Source: CAVQHY01 sp963712465 (lineage in GTDB: Bacteria > Actinomycetota > Thermoleophilia > Gaiellales > Gaiellaceae). From it: a stretch of DNA of 64,000 nt. Below the pieces are notes generated by a model, which did no database searches, was not told the origin of the DNA, and saw only the letters and a program-made list of their open reading frames with translations. Positions 7,318 through 15,309 of the stretch are shown here, one piece after another. The position numbers and the translations under genes are program-made. How positions within the stretch are numbered: the first letter of the stretch is position 1; each line of letters starts with the position of its first letter. The stretch lies in contig CAVQHY010000008.1 in NCBI GenBank assembly GCA_963712465.1, positions 1 to 64,000 of the forward strand. The letters are read 5' to 3'.

Positions 7318-9129
7318 ATGCGACCTATGGGCAACGGCACGGACGAGCTCCCCGAGCGGCCGGCCGACCCCGCCGTCCGCCGGGCGAACCTCCGTCGTGT
7401 GCTCGGGCTCTTCCGCCCCTACCGGACGCGGCTCTCGGCCGTGCTCGCGCTGATCGTGGTCTCGGCCGGCCTCGCAATGGTGTCGCCGTTCCTGCTCAAG
7501 GCAGTCCTGGACACGGCGCTGCCCGAGCGCGACAACGAGCTCCTGTCGGTGCTCGTGGCCGGGATGATCGCAATCGCGATCGCCACCGGCATTCTCGGCG
7601 TCTACCAGACGCTCCTGTCCAACCAGGTCGGGCAGCGCGTCATGCACGACCTCCGCTCGTCGGTCTATCGCCACCTGCAACGGCTCTCGCTCGCGTTCTT
7701 CACCCGCACGCGGACCGGTGAGGTGCAGGCGCGCATCGCCAGCGACATCGGCGGGGTGCAGAACGTCGTCACCTCGACGGCGACGTCGATCGTGTCCAAC
7801 GCCACGACCGTGCTCGCGAGCGTCGTCGCGATGTTCATCCTCGACTGGCGCCTCGCCGTCGTGTCGCTCGGCCTGGTCCCGCTCTTCGTGCTGCTGACGA
7901 AGCGAGTCGGCGATGAGCGGAAGCGGATCACGACGACGAAGCAGGAGACCGTCGCCGACATGTCGAGCATCGTGCAGGAGTCGCTGTCCGTGTCCGGGAT
8001 CCTGCTCGGCAAGACGATGGGCCGGTCGCGCGAGCTGGCCGACCGTTTCCATTCCGAGTCGCAGCGGCTCTCCGAGCTCGAGGTCAAGCAACGCATGGCC
8101 GGCCGGTGGATGATGGCCGCGATCCAGATGACGTTCGCGATCATGCCCGCGGCCGTCTACTGGTTCGCGGGCCAGAGCTGGCTCGGTGCACCGGTGTCGG
8201 TCGGCACGGTCGTGGCGTTCACCACGCTGCAGACGAGGCTCTTCTGGCCGATCGCCTCGCTGCTGAACGTCCAGATCGACGTGCAGACGTCGCTTGCGCT
8301 CTTCGATCGGATCTTCGACTACCTCGACCTCCCGGTCGAGATCGCCGAGCGGGAAGGCGCACGTGTGCTCGACAACGGTCAGCTGCGCGGTGCGGTGTCC
8401 CTCGAGGATGTCTGGTTTCGCTACGCGGAGGATCAGTGGATCCTGGAAGACGTGTCGCTCACGGTCCCGCCGGGCACGAAGACGGCGATCGTCGGAGAGA
8501 CGGGGTCCGGGAAGACGACCCTCGGCTATCTCGTGGCGCGGCTCTACGACGCCGAGAAGGGCCGAGTCACCATCGACGGCGTGGACGTCCGCGACCTCAC
8601 GTTCGGGTCGCTCGCCGACGCCGTCGGCGTCGTGTCACAGGAGACGTACCTGTTCCATGCGAGCGTGCGAGACAACCTGCGCTTCGCGAGCCCGGACGCG
8701 ACGGACGAAGCGGTCGAGCTCGCGGCGCAGGCGGCGCAGATCCATCACGTGATCGCGTCGCTTCCCGAGGGCTACGACACCGTGGTCGGCGAGCGCGGCT
8801 ACCGCTTCTCGGGCGGGGAGAAACAGCGGATCGCGATCGCGCGGACGATCCTGCGCAACCCGCCGATCCTCGTCCTCGACGAGGCGACGAGCGCGCTCGA
8901 CACCGAGACGGAGCGTCAGGTGCAGGAGGCGCTCGAACGCCTCGCCGAGGGCCGGACCGTAATCGCGATCGCGCACCGCCTCTCCACCGTCCGCGACGCC
9001 GATCAGATTGCCGTGCTCGACGCGGGCCGCGTCGTCGAGCGAGGGACACACGAGGAGCTCCTCGCCCAGGGTGGCCGCTACGCGGCGCTCGTCGCCCGGG
9101 ACGCGGAGCTCGAGCCGGCATTGCCGTGA
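7318..9129 (+). CDS. ABC transporter, fused permease and ATP-binding half-transporter (exporter type)
   Basis: A 603-residue protein. Residues about 35-320 hold the six-helix type-I exporter membrane domain (LSAVLALIVVSAGLAMVSPF first), and 360-600 the nucleotide-binding domain: Walker A GETGSGKTT (about 393), Q-loop VVSQETYLF, signature FSGGEKQR (about 498), Walker B ILVLDEATSALD (about 515) and switch IAHRLST. It should work as a homodimer, or as a heterodimer with a partner not in this window, exporting lipid, peptide or drug. The ATG lies only a few bases after a TACACT element, so the transcript may be leaderless. It ends in a convergent gap that holds palindromic repeats. Confidence 0.92.
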   Translation: MRPMGNGTDELPERPADPAVRRANLRRVLGLFRPYRTRLSAVLALIVVSAGLAMVSPFLLKAVLDTALPERDNELLSVLVAGMIAIAIATGILGVYQTLLSNQVGQRVMHDLRSSVYRHLQRLSLAFFTRTRTGEVQARIASDIGGVQNVVTSTATSIVSNATTVLASVVAMFILDWRLAVVSLGLVPLFVLLTKRVGDERKRITTTKQETVADMSSIVQESLSVSGILLGKTMGRSRELADRFHSESQRLSELEVKQRMAGRWMMAAIQMTFAIMPAAVYWFAGQSWLGAPVSVGTVVAFTTLQTRLFWPIASLLNVQIDVQTSLALFDRIFDYLDLPVEIAEREGARVLDNGQLRGAVSLEDVWFRYAEDQWILEDVSLTVPPGTKTAIVGETGSGKTTLGYLVARLYDAEKGRVTIDGVDVRDLTFGSLADAVGVVSQETYLFHASVRDNLRFASPDATDEAVELAAQAAQIHHVIASLPEGYDTVVGERGYRFSGGEKQRIAIARTILRNPPILVLDEATSALDTETERQVQEALERLAEGRTVIAIAHRLSTVRDADQIAVLDAGRVVERGTHEELLAQGGRYAALVARDAELEPALP

Positions 9130-9193
9130 CGCCGCCTACCGGCGCCTGACCTCACCTCGACCGCAGGCAACCCGACACAACCGACGGCCACAG

Positions 9194-9214
9194 ACATGTC
9201 CTGGGGACAGGCCC
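9194..9214 (+). repeat. Dispersed palindromic intergenic repeat, copy 1
   Basis: ACATGTCCTGGGGACAGGCCC contains the hairpin TGTCC-tgg-GGACA. The same 21 bases occur exactly, inverted, at 42408-42428, and a diverged copy lies at 9320-9337. This copy sits in the 309-base gap (9130-9438) between the convergent ABC exporter and GH99-like genes. Apart from the two repeats, that gap shows no gene. Confidence 0.7.
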
Positions 9215-9319
9215 TTGGACACGCCCAGTCTGGCCATCGTTTCGTAGATGCTCCTACCGGTAACGCGACCGCCGGTATCGTCGTGGCAGTTTCGCGACGT
9301 CGTCCATGTCTGGGCTGGG

Positions 9320-9337
9320 CATGTCGAGGGGACAGGC
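9320..9337 (+). repeat. Dispersed palindromic intergenic repeat, diverged copy 2
   Basis: CATGTCGAGGGGACAGGC, followed by TTGGGGAC, matches copy 1 with a few changes and has the same orientation, about 126 bases downstream. Two same-direction copies in one convergent gap resemble REP or BIME arrangements in other bacteria. No transposase that could mobilise them is visible nearby. Confidence 0.5.
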
Positions 9338-9438
9338 TTGGGGACCTGACCCTCTCGAACACGTTCCGGCACACGAGCGTCCCACCGACCGTCGAACGAC
9401 ACGTCCGGCTCGACCGCTCACGCCGCCGGCGCCGTGCG

Positions 9439-10659
9439 TTACGGCGCGATCTCGTGCAGGACGTCGAGGTAGGCGCCGAATCCCGAGTCGCTGGCCCACT
9501 CGTCTGCGCTCTCGACCGATGTTCCTTCGCCCCACTCGTTGAACGTGAGCACGAGCTGGAACAACGCGGCCGAACGGGACATCTCTTCGACGCTCGCCCG
9601 CCAGCGGCCCAGGTCGCGCGGGACGACGTTCGCGTCACCCGGCTTCGAGTAGCCGGGGCTGATCGCGAAGGAGTCGCGGCCGAGCCCCGCTGTGTAGACC
9701 AGCGGGTTGTAGTAGTGCCACGCGTCGGGCTGAGCGCTGCAGTCCCCGTTGTTCGGGAACGCCTTCAGCACCACGAACGCGTCCGCCGGCGCTGACTGCT
9801 TCCAGCGGTCGGCCATCTCGCAGCGATCCTCGCCCGACGAGTAGACGAACACGACGAAGCGCCCGTCCACGCGCAGGTAGTCGTCTGCGGCGGCGTAGCG
9901 GTCGCGGATGTAGTCGAGATCGGCGCGGATCCGCTCGGGACTCGGCGTCCCCCACCCCTCCGGCTCGTAGTAGATCGCCCACTTGAAGCCCGTGCCCCGG
10001 CTCACCTGCAGCAGGTCGGCGAAATGGGCGTCGGTGTAGTGATCCCGTCCCCACCACGACGCGATCCCGGCAGTGATCTGCCCGTATTGCATCGCCTCGA
10101 TGTGCCTGCGGATCACGTTCGGATCGGCCGAGTTGTAGTAGCCGAGCGTCGGGTGGTAGGCGGTGAACGGCGAGATTCCCTCCTGCGACCAGGCCTGCGG
10201 GAACCAGGGGTAGTAGAAGGCAGCGCGGATCGGATTCGGGTTCTCGGGAAGCGGCTCCGGCGCGGGTTGCTGCTGGCTCGCTACCGGAGTAGGGGACGAA
10301 GCGTCGCCCGTGGGCGGTGCGGCGCCCTGTGAGCCGTCACCCGGCGTGAACAGGACGACCGTGCCGCCGTCGGGGTCCTGCGGCCTTGCCGACGGCGCAG
10401 GCTGCACCTCGGGGGTGAGCACTCGCTCGGGCACGGGCGTCCCCGAGGCGGTCGCGCTCCACGATTCGCTTCCCTGTCCGCCGGCGTCCACCGGGGCGGA
10501 GGGTGGCTGGGGAACGGCTTCGTGGATGGTGGACGGAGACCCGGCGAGGGCGGCGGGCGGTGCCGCGGCGCCCGATCCGCCAAGCGCGTCCAGAGCCATC
10601 GGTGCGAGGAATGCGGCGGCGAGCGCGGGCAGCGCGAGCAGTACGACGAGCCTGGTCAC
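9439..10659 (-). CDS. Secreted glycoside hydrolase, GH99-like
   Basis: A 406-residue protein. A signal peptide (MTRLVVLLALPALAAAFLAP) is followed by a Pro/Ala/Ser-rich linker to about 140, then a single catalytic domain: RAAFYYPWFPQAW, IASWWGRDHYTDAHFADLLQ, WAIYYEPEGWG, DGRFVVFVYSSGED, and near the end LVLTFNEWGEGTSVE. This strand pattern, with YYPWF at the start and FNEWGEGT at the end, is that of GH99-like (endo-alpha-mannanase/WbsX-type) barrels. It probably cleaves an external or envelope glycan; the substrate cannot be read. It lies 41 bases upstream of a decarboxylase stop on the same strand, with no functional link evident. Confidence 0.7.
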   Translation of the reverse strand: MTRLVVLLALPALAAAFLAPMALDALGGSGAAAPPAALAGSPSTIHEAVPQPPSAPVDAGGQGSESWSATASGTPVPERVLTPEVQPAPSARPQDPDGGTVVLFTPGDGSQGAAPPTGDASSPTPVASQQQPAPEPLPENPNPIRAAFYYPWFPQAWSQEGISPFTAYHPTLGYYNSADPNVIRRHIEAMQYGQITAGIASWWGRDHYTDAHFADLLQVSRGTGFKWAIYYEPEGWGTPSPERIRADLDYIRDRYAAADDYLRVDGRFVVFVYSSGEDRCEMADRWKQSAPADAFVVLKAFPNNGDCSAQPDAWHYYNPLVYTAGLGRDSFAISPGYSKPGDANVVPRDLGRWRASVEEMSRSAALFQLVLTFNEWGEGTSVESADEWASDSGFGAYLDVLHEIAP

Positions 10660-10700
10660 TCCAGGCGCTCATCGGCACCCGCTCCGGGGCACTTGAGCGA

Positions 10701-12104
10701 CTACCCCGTCTCGAGCCAGGCGAGGACACGCTCGACGTCGTCAGGTCGTGTTCGCCGTCCCTCGAGGCACAGGCGAAGCGCGTAGCGACCGTCGAGACGA
10801 GTCGAGGAGAGGTGCGCCAGGCCGCTCTCGTTGAGGCGCGAGAGCAGCGCGGCGTTGAGCCCGGCGACGCCCGCCTCGCCACCCGGCCCTCGGCGGCGGA
10901 AGCACACGATCCCCAGCGTCGCCGGCGAGAGGAGCTCGAGGGTCGCGGAGCGTTCGATTCGCGCCTGGGCCTGCTCGCCGAGGTCGATCGCGCGGTCGAC
11001 CGCCTCGCCGAACGGGACGCTGCCGAAGGTCTTCAGCGACAGCCAGATCTTCGCCGCGCGGGCGGGACGCGTGAGCTGGATCCCACGATCGCCCATGTTC
11101 ACCTCCGCCCCGTGAACAGCCGCGTCGTGGAGGTAGTCGGCGGTCAGGTGAAAGGCGCGCTCGAGCGCCCCCGGTGCGCGCACGAGCAGACACCCGGTTC
11201 CCCAGGGCTGATGCAGCCACTTGTGCGGATCGAGCGTGATCGAGTCGGCGCGCGCGATCCCGTCGAGGAGCGCCCGGCCGCGCTCGGACAGCACCGCGAA
11301 GCCTCCGTAGGCGGCGTCGACGTGAAGCCACAGACCACGCGCGGAGCAGAGCTCGGCCAGCCGGCCGAGCGGGTCGACGGCGCCCGTGCTGGTCGCGCCC
11401 GCGTTCGCGGCGACGAGAAACGGGCGCAGTCCCGTGGCCGCGTCGGCGTCGACCATGTTCGCGAGGGCGTCCAGCCGCATGCGCCACGCGCCGTCGACAG
11501 GCACCGGTCGGACCCGCTCGGGTGGAACCCCGAGTACCCGGCAGGCGCGCTCGATCGACGCGTGGCTCTGCGCCGAGTGATAGACGACCGCATCGGCTGC
11601 GTTGGTCTCGACCCGGTTGGCACGCGCGCAGGCAATCGCGACCAGGTTCGCCTCGGAGCCGCCGCTCGTGAGCACGCCGGCCGCGCCGTCCGGGTAGCCC
11701 AGCCACTCCTTGAACCAGTCGACGACGACGAGCTCGAGCTCGGTTCCGCCCGCCGACCCGACCCACGTGCCCGTGAACGTGTTCGTTCCCGCGGCCGCGA
11801 GCTCCCCGACGATGCTGGGCCAGGTGGGGGCGCCGGGGATGTACGCCATGAAGCGCGGGTGATCCGTGGCCTGGCCGAGCGGAAGGACCTCGGTGAGGAG
11901 GCGCTCGACGAGTGCCTCGGGGTCACCCGGCTCGCCGGGGGGCGGCTCGCGGAGCAGCGCCTCGAGCTCGGCGCGTGTGCCGGTCCGCCCCGCCGGGCTC
12001 GAGTCGAGGTGCTCGAAGCGCTCCACGAGCAGGTCGACCACGCGGTATCCGAGCCGGCGCATCGTGTCCGGATCGAGCTCGAGCGGATCGCGCGCGTCGG
12101 GCAC
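10701..12104 (-). CDS. PLP-dependent aromatic L-amino acid decarboxylase (group II)
   Basis: A 467-residue protein from a GTG. Group II decarboxylase landmarks are in order: HPRFMAYIPGAPTWPSIVGE, GVLTSGGSEANLVAI (phosphate-binding loop), LWLHVDAAYGGFAVL (Asp for the pyridine nitrogen) and DSITLDPHKWLHQPWGTG, whose Lys forms the PLP Schiff base. The family converts aromatic amino acids (Trp, Phe, Tyr, Dopa) to amines. The gene starts 30 bases after the kynureninase stop on the same strand, so the pair probably acts on tryptophan-derived aromatic substrates. Exact specificity is unknown. Confidence 0.9.
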   Translation of the reverse strand: MPDARDPLELDPDTMRRLGYRVVDLLVERFEHLDSSPAGRTGTRAELEALLREPPPGEPGDPEALVERLLTEVLPLGQATDHPRFMAYIPGAPTWPSIVGELAAAGTNTFTGTWVGSAGGTELELVVVDWFKEWLGYPDGAAGVLTSGGSEANLVAIACARANRVETNAADAVVYHSAQSHASIERACRVLGVPPERVRPVPVDGAWRMRLDALANMVDADAATGLRPFLVAANAGATSTGAVDPLGRLAELCSARGLWLHVDAAYGGFAVLSERGRALLDGIARADSITLDPHKWLHQPWGTGCLLVRAPGALERAFHLTADYLHDAAVHGAEVNMGDRGIQLTRPARAAKIWLSLKTFGSVPFGEAVDRAIDLGEQAQARIERSATLELLSPATLGIVCFRRRGPGGEAGVAGLNAALLSRLNESGLAHLSSTRLDGRYALRLCLEGRRTRPDDVERVLAWLETG

Positions 12105-12134
12105 CGCGCGAGCATACAGAGGGGTCGTCCGCCG

Positions 12135-13388
12135 CTACGTGACCCGCGCGACCGCGGTGTCGACGCCGAGCTGCTCGCCGGCCTCGACGAGTCGTCGCAG
12201 CCGGTCGACGGCGTCCCAGACGTCGACGAACCGTGTGTAGAGGGGCGGCAGGCCGAAGCGAATCGAGTCCGGCGCGCGGAAATCGGGCACGACGTTCGCG
12301 CGTTCCACCAGCGCTCGGCAGATTCTCCAGGCGTCCGGGTGCCGGAACGAGACGTGCCCACCTCGAGCGGCCGAATCTCTCGGCGTGCCGAGCGTGAAGC
12401 CGAGCGGAGCGAGCAGGTCGTCGTGGAGCTCCACTGCAAGTCCGGTCAACGCCTCGCTCTTCTCCCGGATCGGGAGGATGCCGGCATCGGCGACGAGACG
12501 GATTCCCGCCTCCGCGGCCGCGAGATCGAGGATCGGCGGCGTCCCGGCCAGAAACCGTTGGACTCCCGGCTCCGGGTTGTAGGCGGGGCCCATCGCGAAC
12601 TGGTCGCGCTGGCCGAACCAGCCCCAGATCGGCGAGCGCGCAACCTCCTGGAGCTCACGGCGCACGTACAGGAATGCGATCGCACCCGGGCCGCCGTTCA
12701 GGTACTTGTACGTGCAGCCGACCGCGAGGTCGGCCCCCGCTGCGTCGAGCTCGATCGGGACGGCGCCGGCCGAGTGGCTGAGATCCCACAGGACGAGCGC
12801 GCCGGCCTCGTGCACCGCGCTCGTGATCGCGCCCATGTCCGCGATCGCGCCGGACCGGTAGTTGACGTGGGACAGGCACACGAGGGCGACATCGCCTCCC
12901 GCGCATGCGGCCGTGAGCTCGCCCAGACGCGGCTCGTCCAGGAGACGGAGCTCGAGCCCGCGCTCTGCGGCCAGCCCCTGGAGGACGTAGCGGTCGGTCG
13001 GGAAGTCGGCCGCGTCGGCCACGACGACCCGCCGGTCCGGCCGGAGCTGGAGCGCGGCCGCTGCGAGCTTGTACAGGTTCACGGTCGTCGAGTCGGCCAT
13101 CAGCACCTCGCCTGGGCGGGCGCCGAGAGCGGCCGCCGCGAGCAGGTCACCGACGAGGGTGGGCAGGTCGATCCACTCCGGCCACGCGGTGACGAGCCGG
13201 TCCCCCCACTCCCGCATGCGCTCCGACACCGATTCGATCGCGGCCTTCGGCAGACGGCCGAGCGAGTTTCCGTCGACGTAGATGCGATCACCGTCGCCGA
13301 AGACGAACCGCGCCCGGAACCCCCCGAGCGGATCGGCGCCGTCGAGCTGCTCTGCGTCCGCGCGGCTCGGAGCCCGGCCCTCGCTCAT
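12135..13388 (-). CDS. kynU: Kynureninase
   Basis: A 417-residue protein of the family's usual length. Key segments are YVDGNSLGRLP at the N-terminus, EWIDLPTLVGDLLAAAALGA, MADSTTVNLYKL, VVVADAADFPTDRYVLQGLA, LWDLSHSAGAVPIEL and VGCTYKYLNGGPGAIAFLYV, where the Lys of YKYLNGGPG binds PLP. It hydrolyses kynurenine to anthranilate and alanine, or the 3-hydroxy form, in tryptophan breakdown. Neither tryptophan dioxygenase nor kynurenine formamidase is in this window. A decarboxylase gene follows at once, and only 41 bases separate its start from a divergent PH-domain gene. Confidence 0.93.
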   Translation of the reverse strand: MSEGRAPSRADAEQLDGADPLGGFRARFVFGDGDRIYVDGNSLGRLPKAAIESVSERMREWGDRLVTAWPEWIDLPTLVGDLLAAAALGARPGEVLMADSTTVNLYKLAAAALQLRPDRRVVVADAADFPTDRYVLQGLAAERGLELRLLDEPRLGELTAACAGGDVALVCLSHVNYRSGAIADMGAITSAVHEAGALVLWDLSHSAGAVPIELDAAGADLAVGCTYKYLNGGPGAIAFLYVRRELQEVARSPIWGWFGQRDQFAMGPAYNPEPGVQRFLAGTPPILDLAAAEAGIRLVADAGILPIREKSEALTGLAVELHDDLLAPLGFTLGTPRDSAARGGHVSFRHPDAWRICRALVERANVVPDFRAPDSIRFGLPPLYTRFVDVWDAVDRLRRLVEAGEQLGVDTAVARVT

Positions 13389-13429
13389 GGCGAGGCACCC
13401 TAGACGATCGAATCAAATACGCTTTCCCG

Positions 13430-13945
13430 ATGGAGCTGACCGAGGGCGAGCAGCTGCTCTGGGAGGGGAAACCGTCGTGGCGCTCCACTATGACCTTCTA
13501 CCTGCGGTTCGTCGCCGCCGGCCTGATCCCGCTCGCGGTGATCCTGATCGCGAGAGCCGTGTCAGACGTCGACTGGTCGGTCTGGATCGGGATCCTGATC
13601 GCGCTTGCCGCGCTGGTGTTCGGAGTGTTGATCGGCTGGGTGCGCCGCCACTTCACCCACTACACGATCACGAACCGGCGCATCACGATCCGAACTGGAG
13701 TGCTCGCCAAGACCGAGCGGACGGCGAACGTCGACCGCCTGCAGAACGTTACGATCCGCCAGTCGCCGCTCGACCGCGTCTTCCAGGTGGGGAACCTGGA
13801 CTTCGATACCGCCGGCGGGGACTCCGACTCGAATCTCAACTTCCTCGGGATCGATAATCCGCAGGACCTCCGTGACACGATCGCGCGCGAATACCTCTCG
13901 GAGAAGCACGGGCTGGCGCGGGACCCGACCGCCCAGGGACTCTAG
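13430..13945 (+). CDS. PH-domain (bPH2/DUF304) membrane protein
   Basis: A 171-residue protein. MELTEGEQLLWEGKPSWRS opens the bacterial PH domain, two hydrophobic helices lie at about 22-42 and 45-68 (LRFVAAGLIPLAVILIARAV; VWIGILIALAALVFGVLIGW), and THYTITNRRITIRTGVL...DRLQNVTIRQSPLDRVFQVG is the diagnostic half of the fold. Such proteins are inner-membrane proteins of unclear role. The next gene begins 4 bases after its stop, so the two are probably co-transcribed. Confidence 0.85.
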   Translation: MELTEGEQLLWEGKPSWRSTMTFYLRFVAAGLIPLAVILIARAVSDVDWSVWIGILIALAALVFGVLIGWVRRHFTHYTITNRRITIRTGVLAKTERTANVDRLQNVTIRQSPLDRVFQVGNLDFDTAGGDSDSNLNFLGIDNPQDLRDTIAREYLSEKHGLARDPTAQGL

Positions 13946-13949
13946 AGAC

Positions 13950-14696
13950 GTGTCGGAGGCGATCGGGCGAGGCTACGTCGTCGACTCCGACGACGTCGAG
14001 GCTGTCCCGGACGCGGGCGACACCTCGTCGACGCGCACAACGATCGACGCGACGAAGGGATCCGACCGTTTGACGCAGCGCATCGTCTCCTTCGAGCCGG
14101 GTCGCTCGCGGCCGCGCTCCCCCGGGGCGCGCCTGCAAGAGATCCTCTACGTCGTCTCGGGTGAGGGAACGCTCCACCTCGACGGCGAGCATCGCCTCGA
14201 GCCCGACACGGGCGCGTACCTCCAGCCGACGGATGTCTACGAAGTCGACAATCCGGGGCCGGAGAATCTGGTGATCGTTTCAGTGCTCGCGCCGTTCGAG
14301 GCGACCGGCGTCGAGCCGGGCCCCGGTCGCAAGGTCACAGTCCACTTCGCCGACCAGCCGCAGATCCCCGTGGGTGGCCCCCGCGAGTTTCGCTACCTCG
14401 TCAACGAGGAGATGGGCTGCCTCGACGTGACCCAGTTCGTCGGCCTCGTCCAGCCGAGCCGCGCCCCGGAGCACCATCACGTCTACGACGAGGTCGCCTT
14501 CATCGTGGAGGGCACCGGCGTCATCCACATCGGCGACCTGGACGAGCCCGTCCGCGCCGGAACCTGCATCCTCTTCCCGCGCGGTCGCATGCATTGCCTC
14601 GAGAACACGGGCCCGGGGCTCATGCGCGTGATGGGCGTGTTCTACCCGTCCGGAAGCCCCGGCCTGCACTACACGGCGGACGGGGCGACCACCTAG
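13950..14696 (+). CDS. Bicupin protein
   Basis: A 248-residue protein with a GTG start at 13950, chosen because it directly follows the PH-domain stop; an in-frame upstream extension would run into that gene. There are two cupin barrels: the first around 60-110 (EILYVVSGEGTLHLDGEHRLEPDTGAYLQP), the second around 165-225 (PEHHHVYDEVAFIVEGTG... and FPRGRMHCLENTGPG) with a HHH...E...H metal site. The first barrel lacks an obvious His pair, so only the second probably binds metal. It could be a small-molecule dioxygenase or isomerase; no substrate is evident. Its stop codon TAG is formed by the first bases of a MITE-like element. Confidence 0.8.
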   Translation: MSEAIGRGYVVDSDDVEAVPDAGDTSSTRTTIDATKGSDRLTQRIVSFEPGRSRPRSPGARLQEILYVVSGEGTLHLDGEHRLEPDTGAYLQPTDVYEVDNPGPENLVIVSVLAPFEATGVEPGPGRKVTVHFADQPQIPVGGPREFRYLVNEEMGCLDVTQFVGLVQPSRAPEHHHVYDEVAFIVEGTGVIHIGDLDEPVRAGTCILFPRGRMHCLENTGPGLMRVMGVFYPSGSPGLHYTADGATT

Positions 14697-14859
14697 TGCT
14701 CCGTCCCGGAGGTCACTCGCGCGCTGGGCGGCTGCAAAGCCGCGCCGGGCCGCGTCCTCACTCGCCCCGATATTTCTCCATATCGGGGCTCCCTGCGTCC
14801 TTGCCCAGCTTGCTTTTCGCGTGCCAGGATCATCAAGCGACCCCCGGGACGGAGCACTA
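14694..14859. mobile_element. MITE-like structured element with 16-base terminal inverted repeats
   Basis: The ends TAGTGCTCCGTCCCGG (14694-14709) and CCGGGACGGAGCACTA (14844-14859) are perfect inverted repeats; after one mismatch four more bases pair. Inside are a hairpin GCGGCT-gcaa-AGCCGC (14728-14743) and a 10-base perfect stem GCCCCGATAT / ATATCGGGGC with a 6-base loop (14764-14789). It holds no open frame. It exactly fills the gap between the bicupin and osmC-like genes, giving the former its stop and the latter a GGAG ribosome-binding site. No clear target duplication is visible. It could instead be a structured RNA regulator or terminator. Confidence 0.55.
14764..14789 (+). terminator. 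Strong stem-loop inside the MITE-like element
   Basis: A perfect 10-base stem (GCCCCGATAT / ATATCGGGGC) closes a 6-base loop TTCTCC. Only a weak T-poor tract follows (CTCCCTGCGTCC), so it may act as an attenuator or RNA-stability stem and not as a classical terminator. Confidence 0.4.
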
Positions 14860-15309
14860 ATGCCGCGGATCGTCCGCGAGGCCGACGTCTCCTGGGAGGG
14901 GAACCTGGCCCGCGGCAACGGCGCGATCGCGGCCGCCACCTCGGGCGCGTTCGCCGGGCTGCCCTACTCGCTTCCGACCCGAGTCGGCGCTTCAGAAGGA
15001 AAGACGAGCCCGGAGGAGCTCCTTGCCGCCGCCCACGGCGCCTGTTTCGGGATGTCGCTGGCGGGGGAGCTGACCGAGCTGGGAACGCCTCCCGAGCGCC
15101 TGGATGTCCACTGCACGATCACGATGGACGAGGTGGAGGGCAAGGGTCACCTGATCGTCCATTCGGCGATCGAGGCGAGAGGGCGCGTTCCCGGCGCAAC
15201 CGCCCAGAGCTACGCCGAGGCGCTCGGCAAGGCCCACGCCGGCTGTCCCTTCTCGACACTCGTCAGGGCGAGCGCGGCGGTCGAGATCACGGGCTCGCTG
15301 GAGCCGTAA
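14860..15309 (+). CDS. OsmC/Ohr-family thiol peroxidase-like protein
   Basis: A 149-residue protein. The ATG at 14860 has GGAG 5 bases upstream, inside the repeat arm. LPTRVGASEGKTSPEELLAAAHGACFGMSLAGEL carries the first conserved Cys and its helix, and AHAGCPFSTLVRASAAVEIT the second, as in OsmC-type reductants of organic hydroperoxides. It is about the usual length (140-150). The sequence follows the YkfA/OsmC pattern (ACF..S; GCPFS) more closely than Ohr. It ends 23 bases inside the convergent phosphodiesterase gene. Confidence 0.88.
   Translation: MPRIVREADVSWEGNLARGNGAIAAATSGAFAGLPYSLPTRVGASEGKTSPEELLAAAHGACFGMSLAGELTELGTPPERLDVHCTITMDEVEGKGHLIVHSAIEARGRVPGATAQSYAEALGKAHAGCPFSTLVRASAAVEITGSLEP

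Noticed and set aside
9136..9638. Minus-strand frames in the gap after the ABC exporter that looked like a transposase tail
   Set aside because: They contain repeated palindromes and no DDE, HUH or serine-recombinase motif; the apparent peptide similarity between loci comes from the DNA repeat.
10503..13403. A 966-codon plus-strand frame opposite the decarboxylase and kynureninase
   Set aside because: It spans two real minus-strand enzyme genes with clear motifs and has none of its own.
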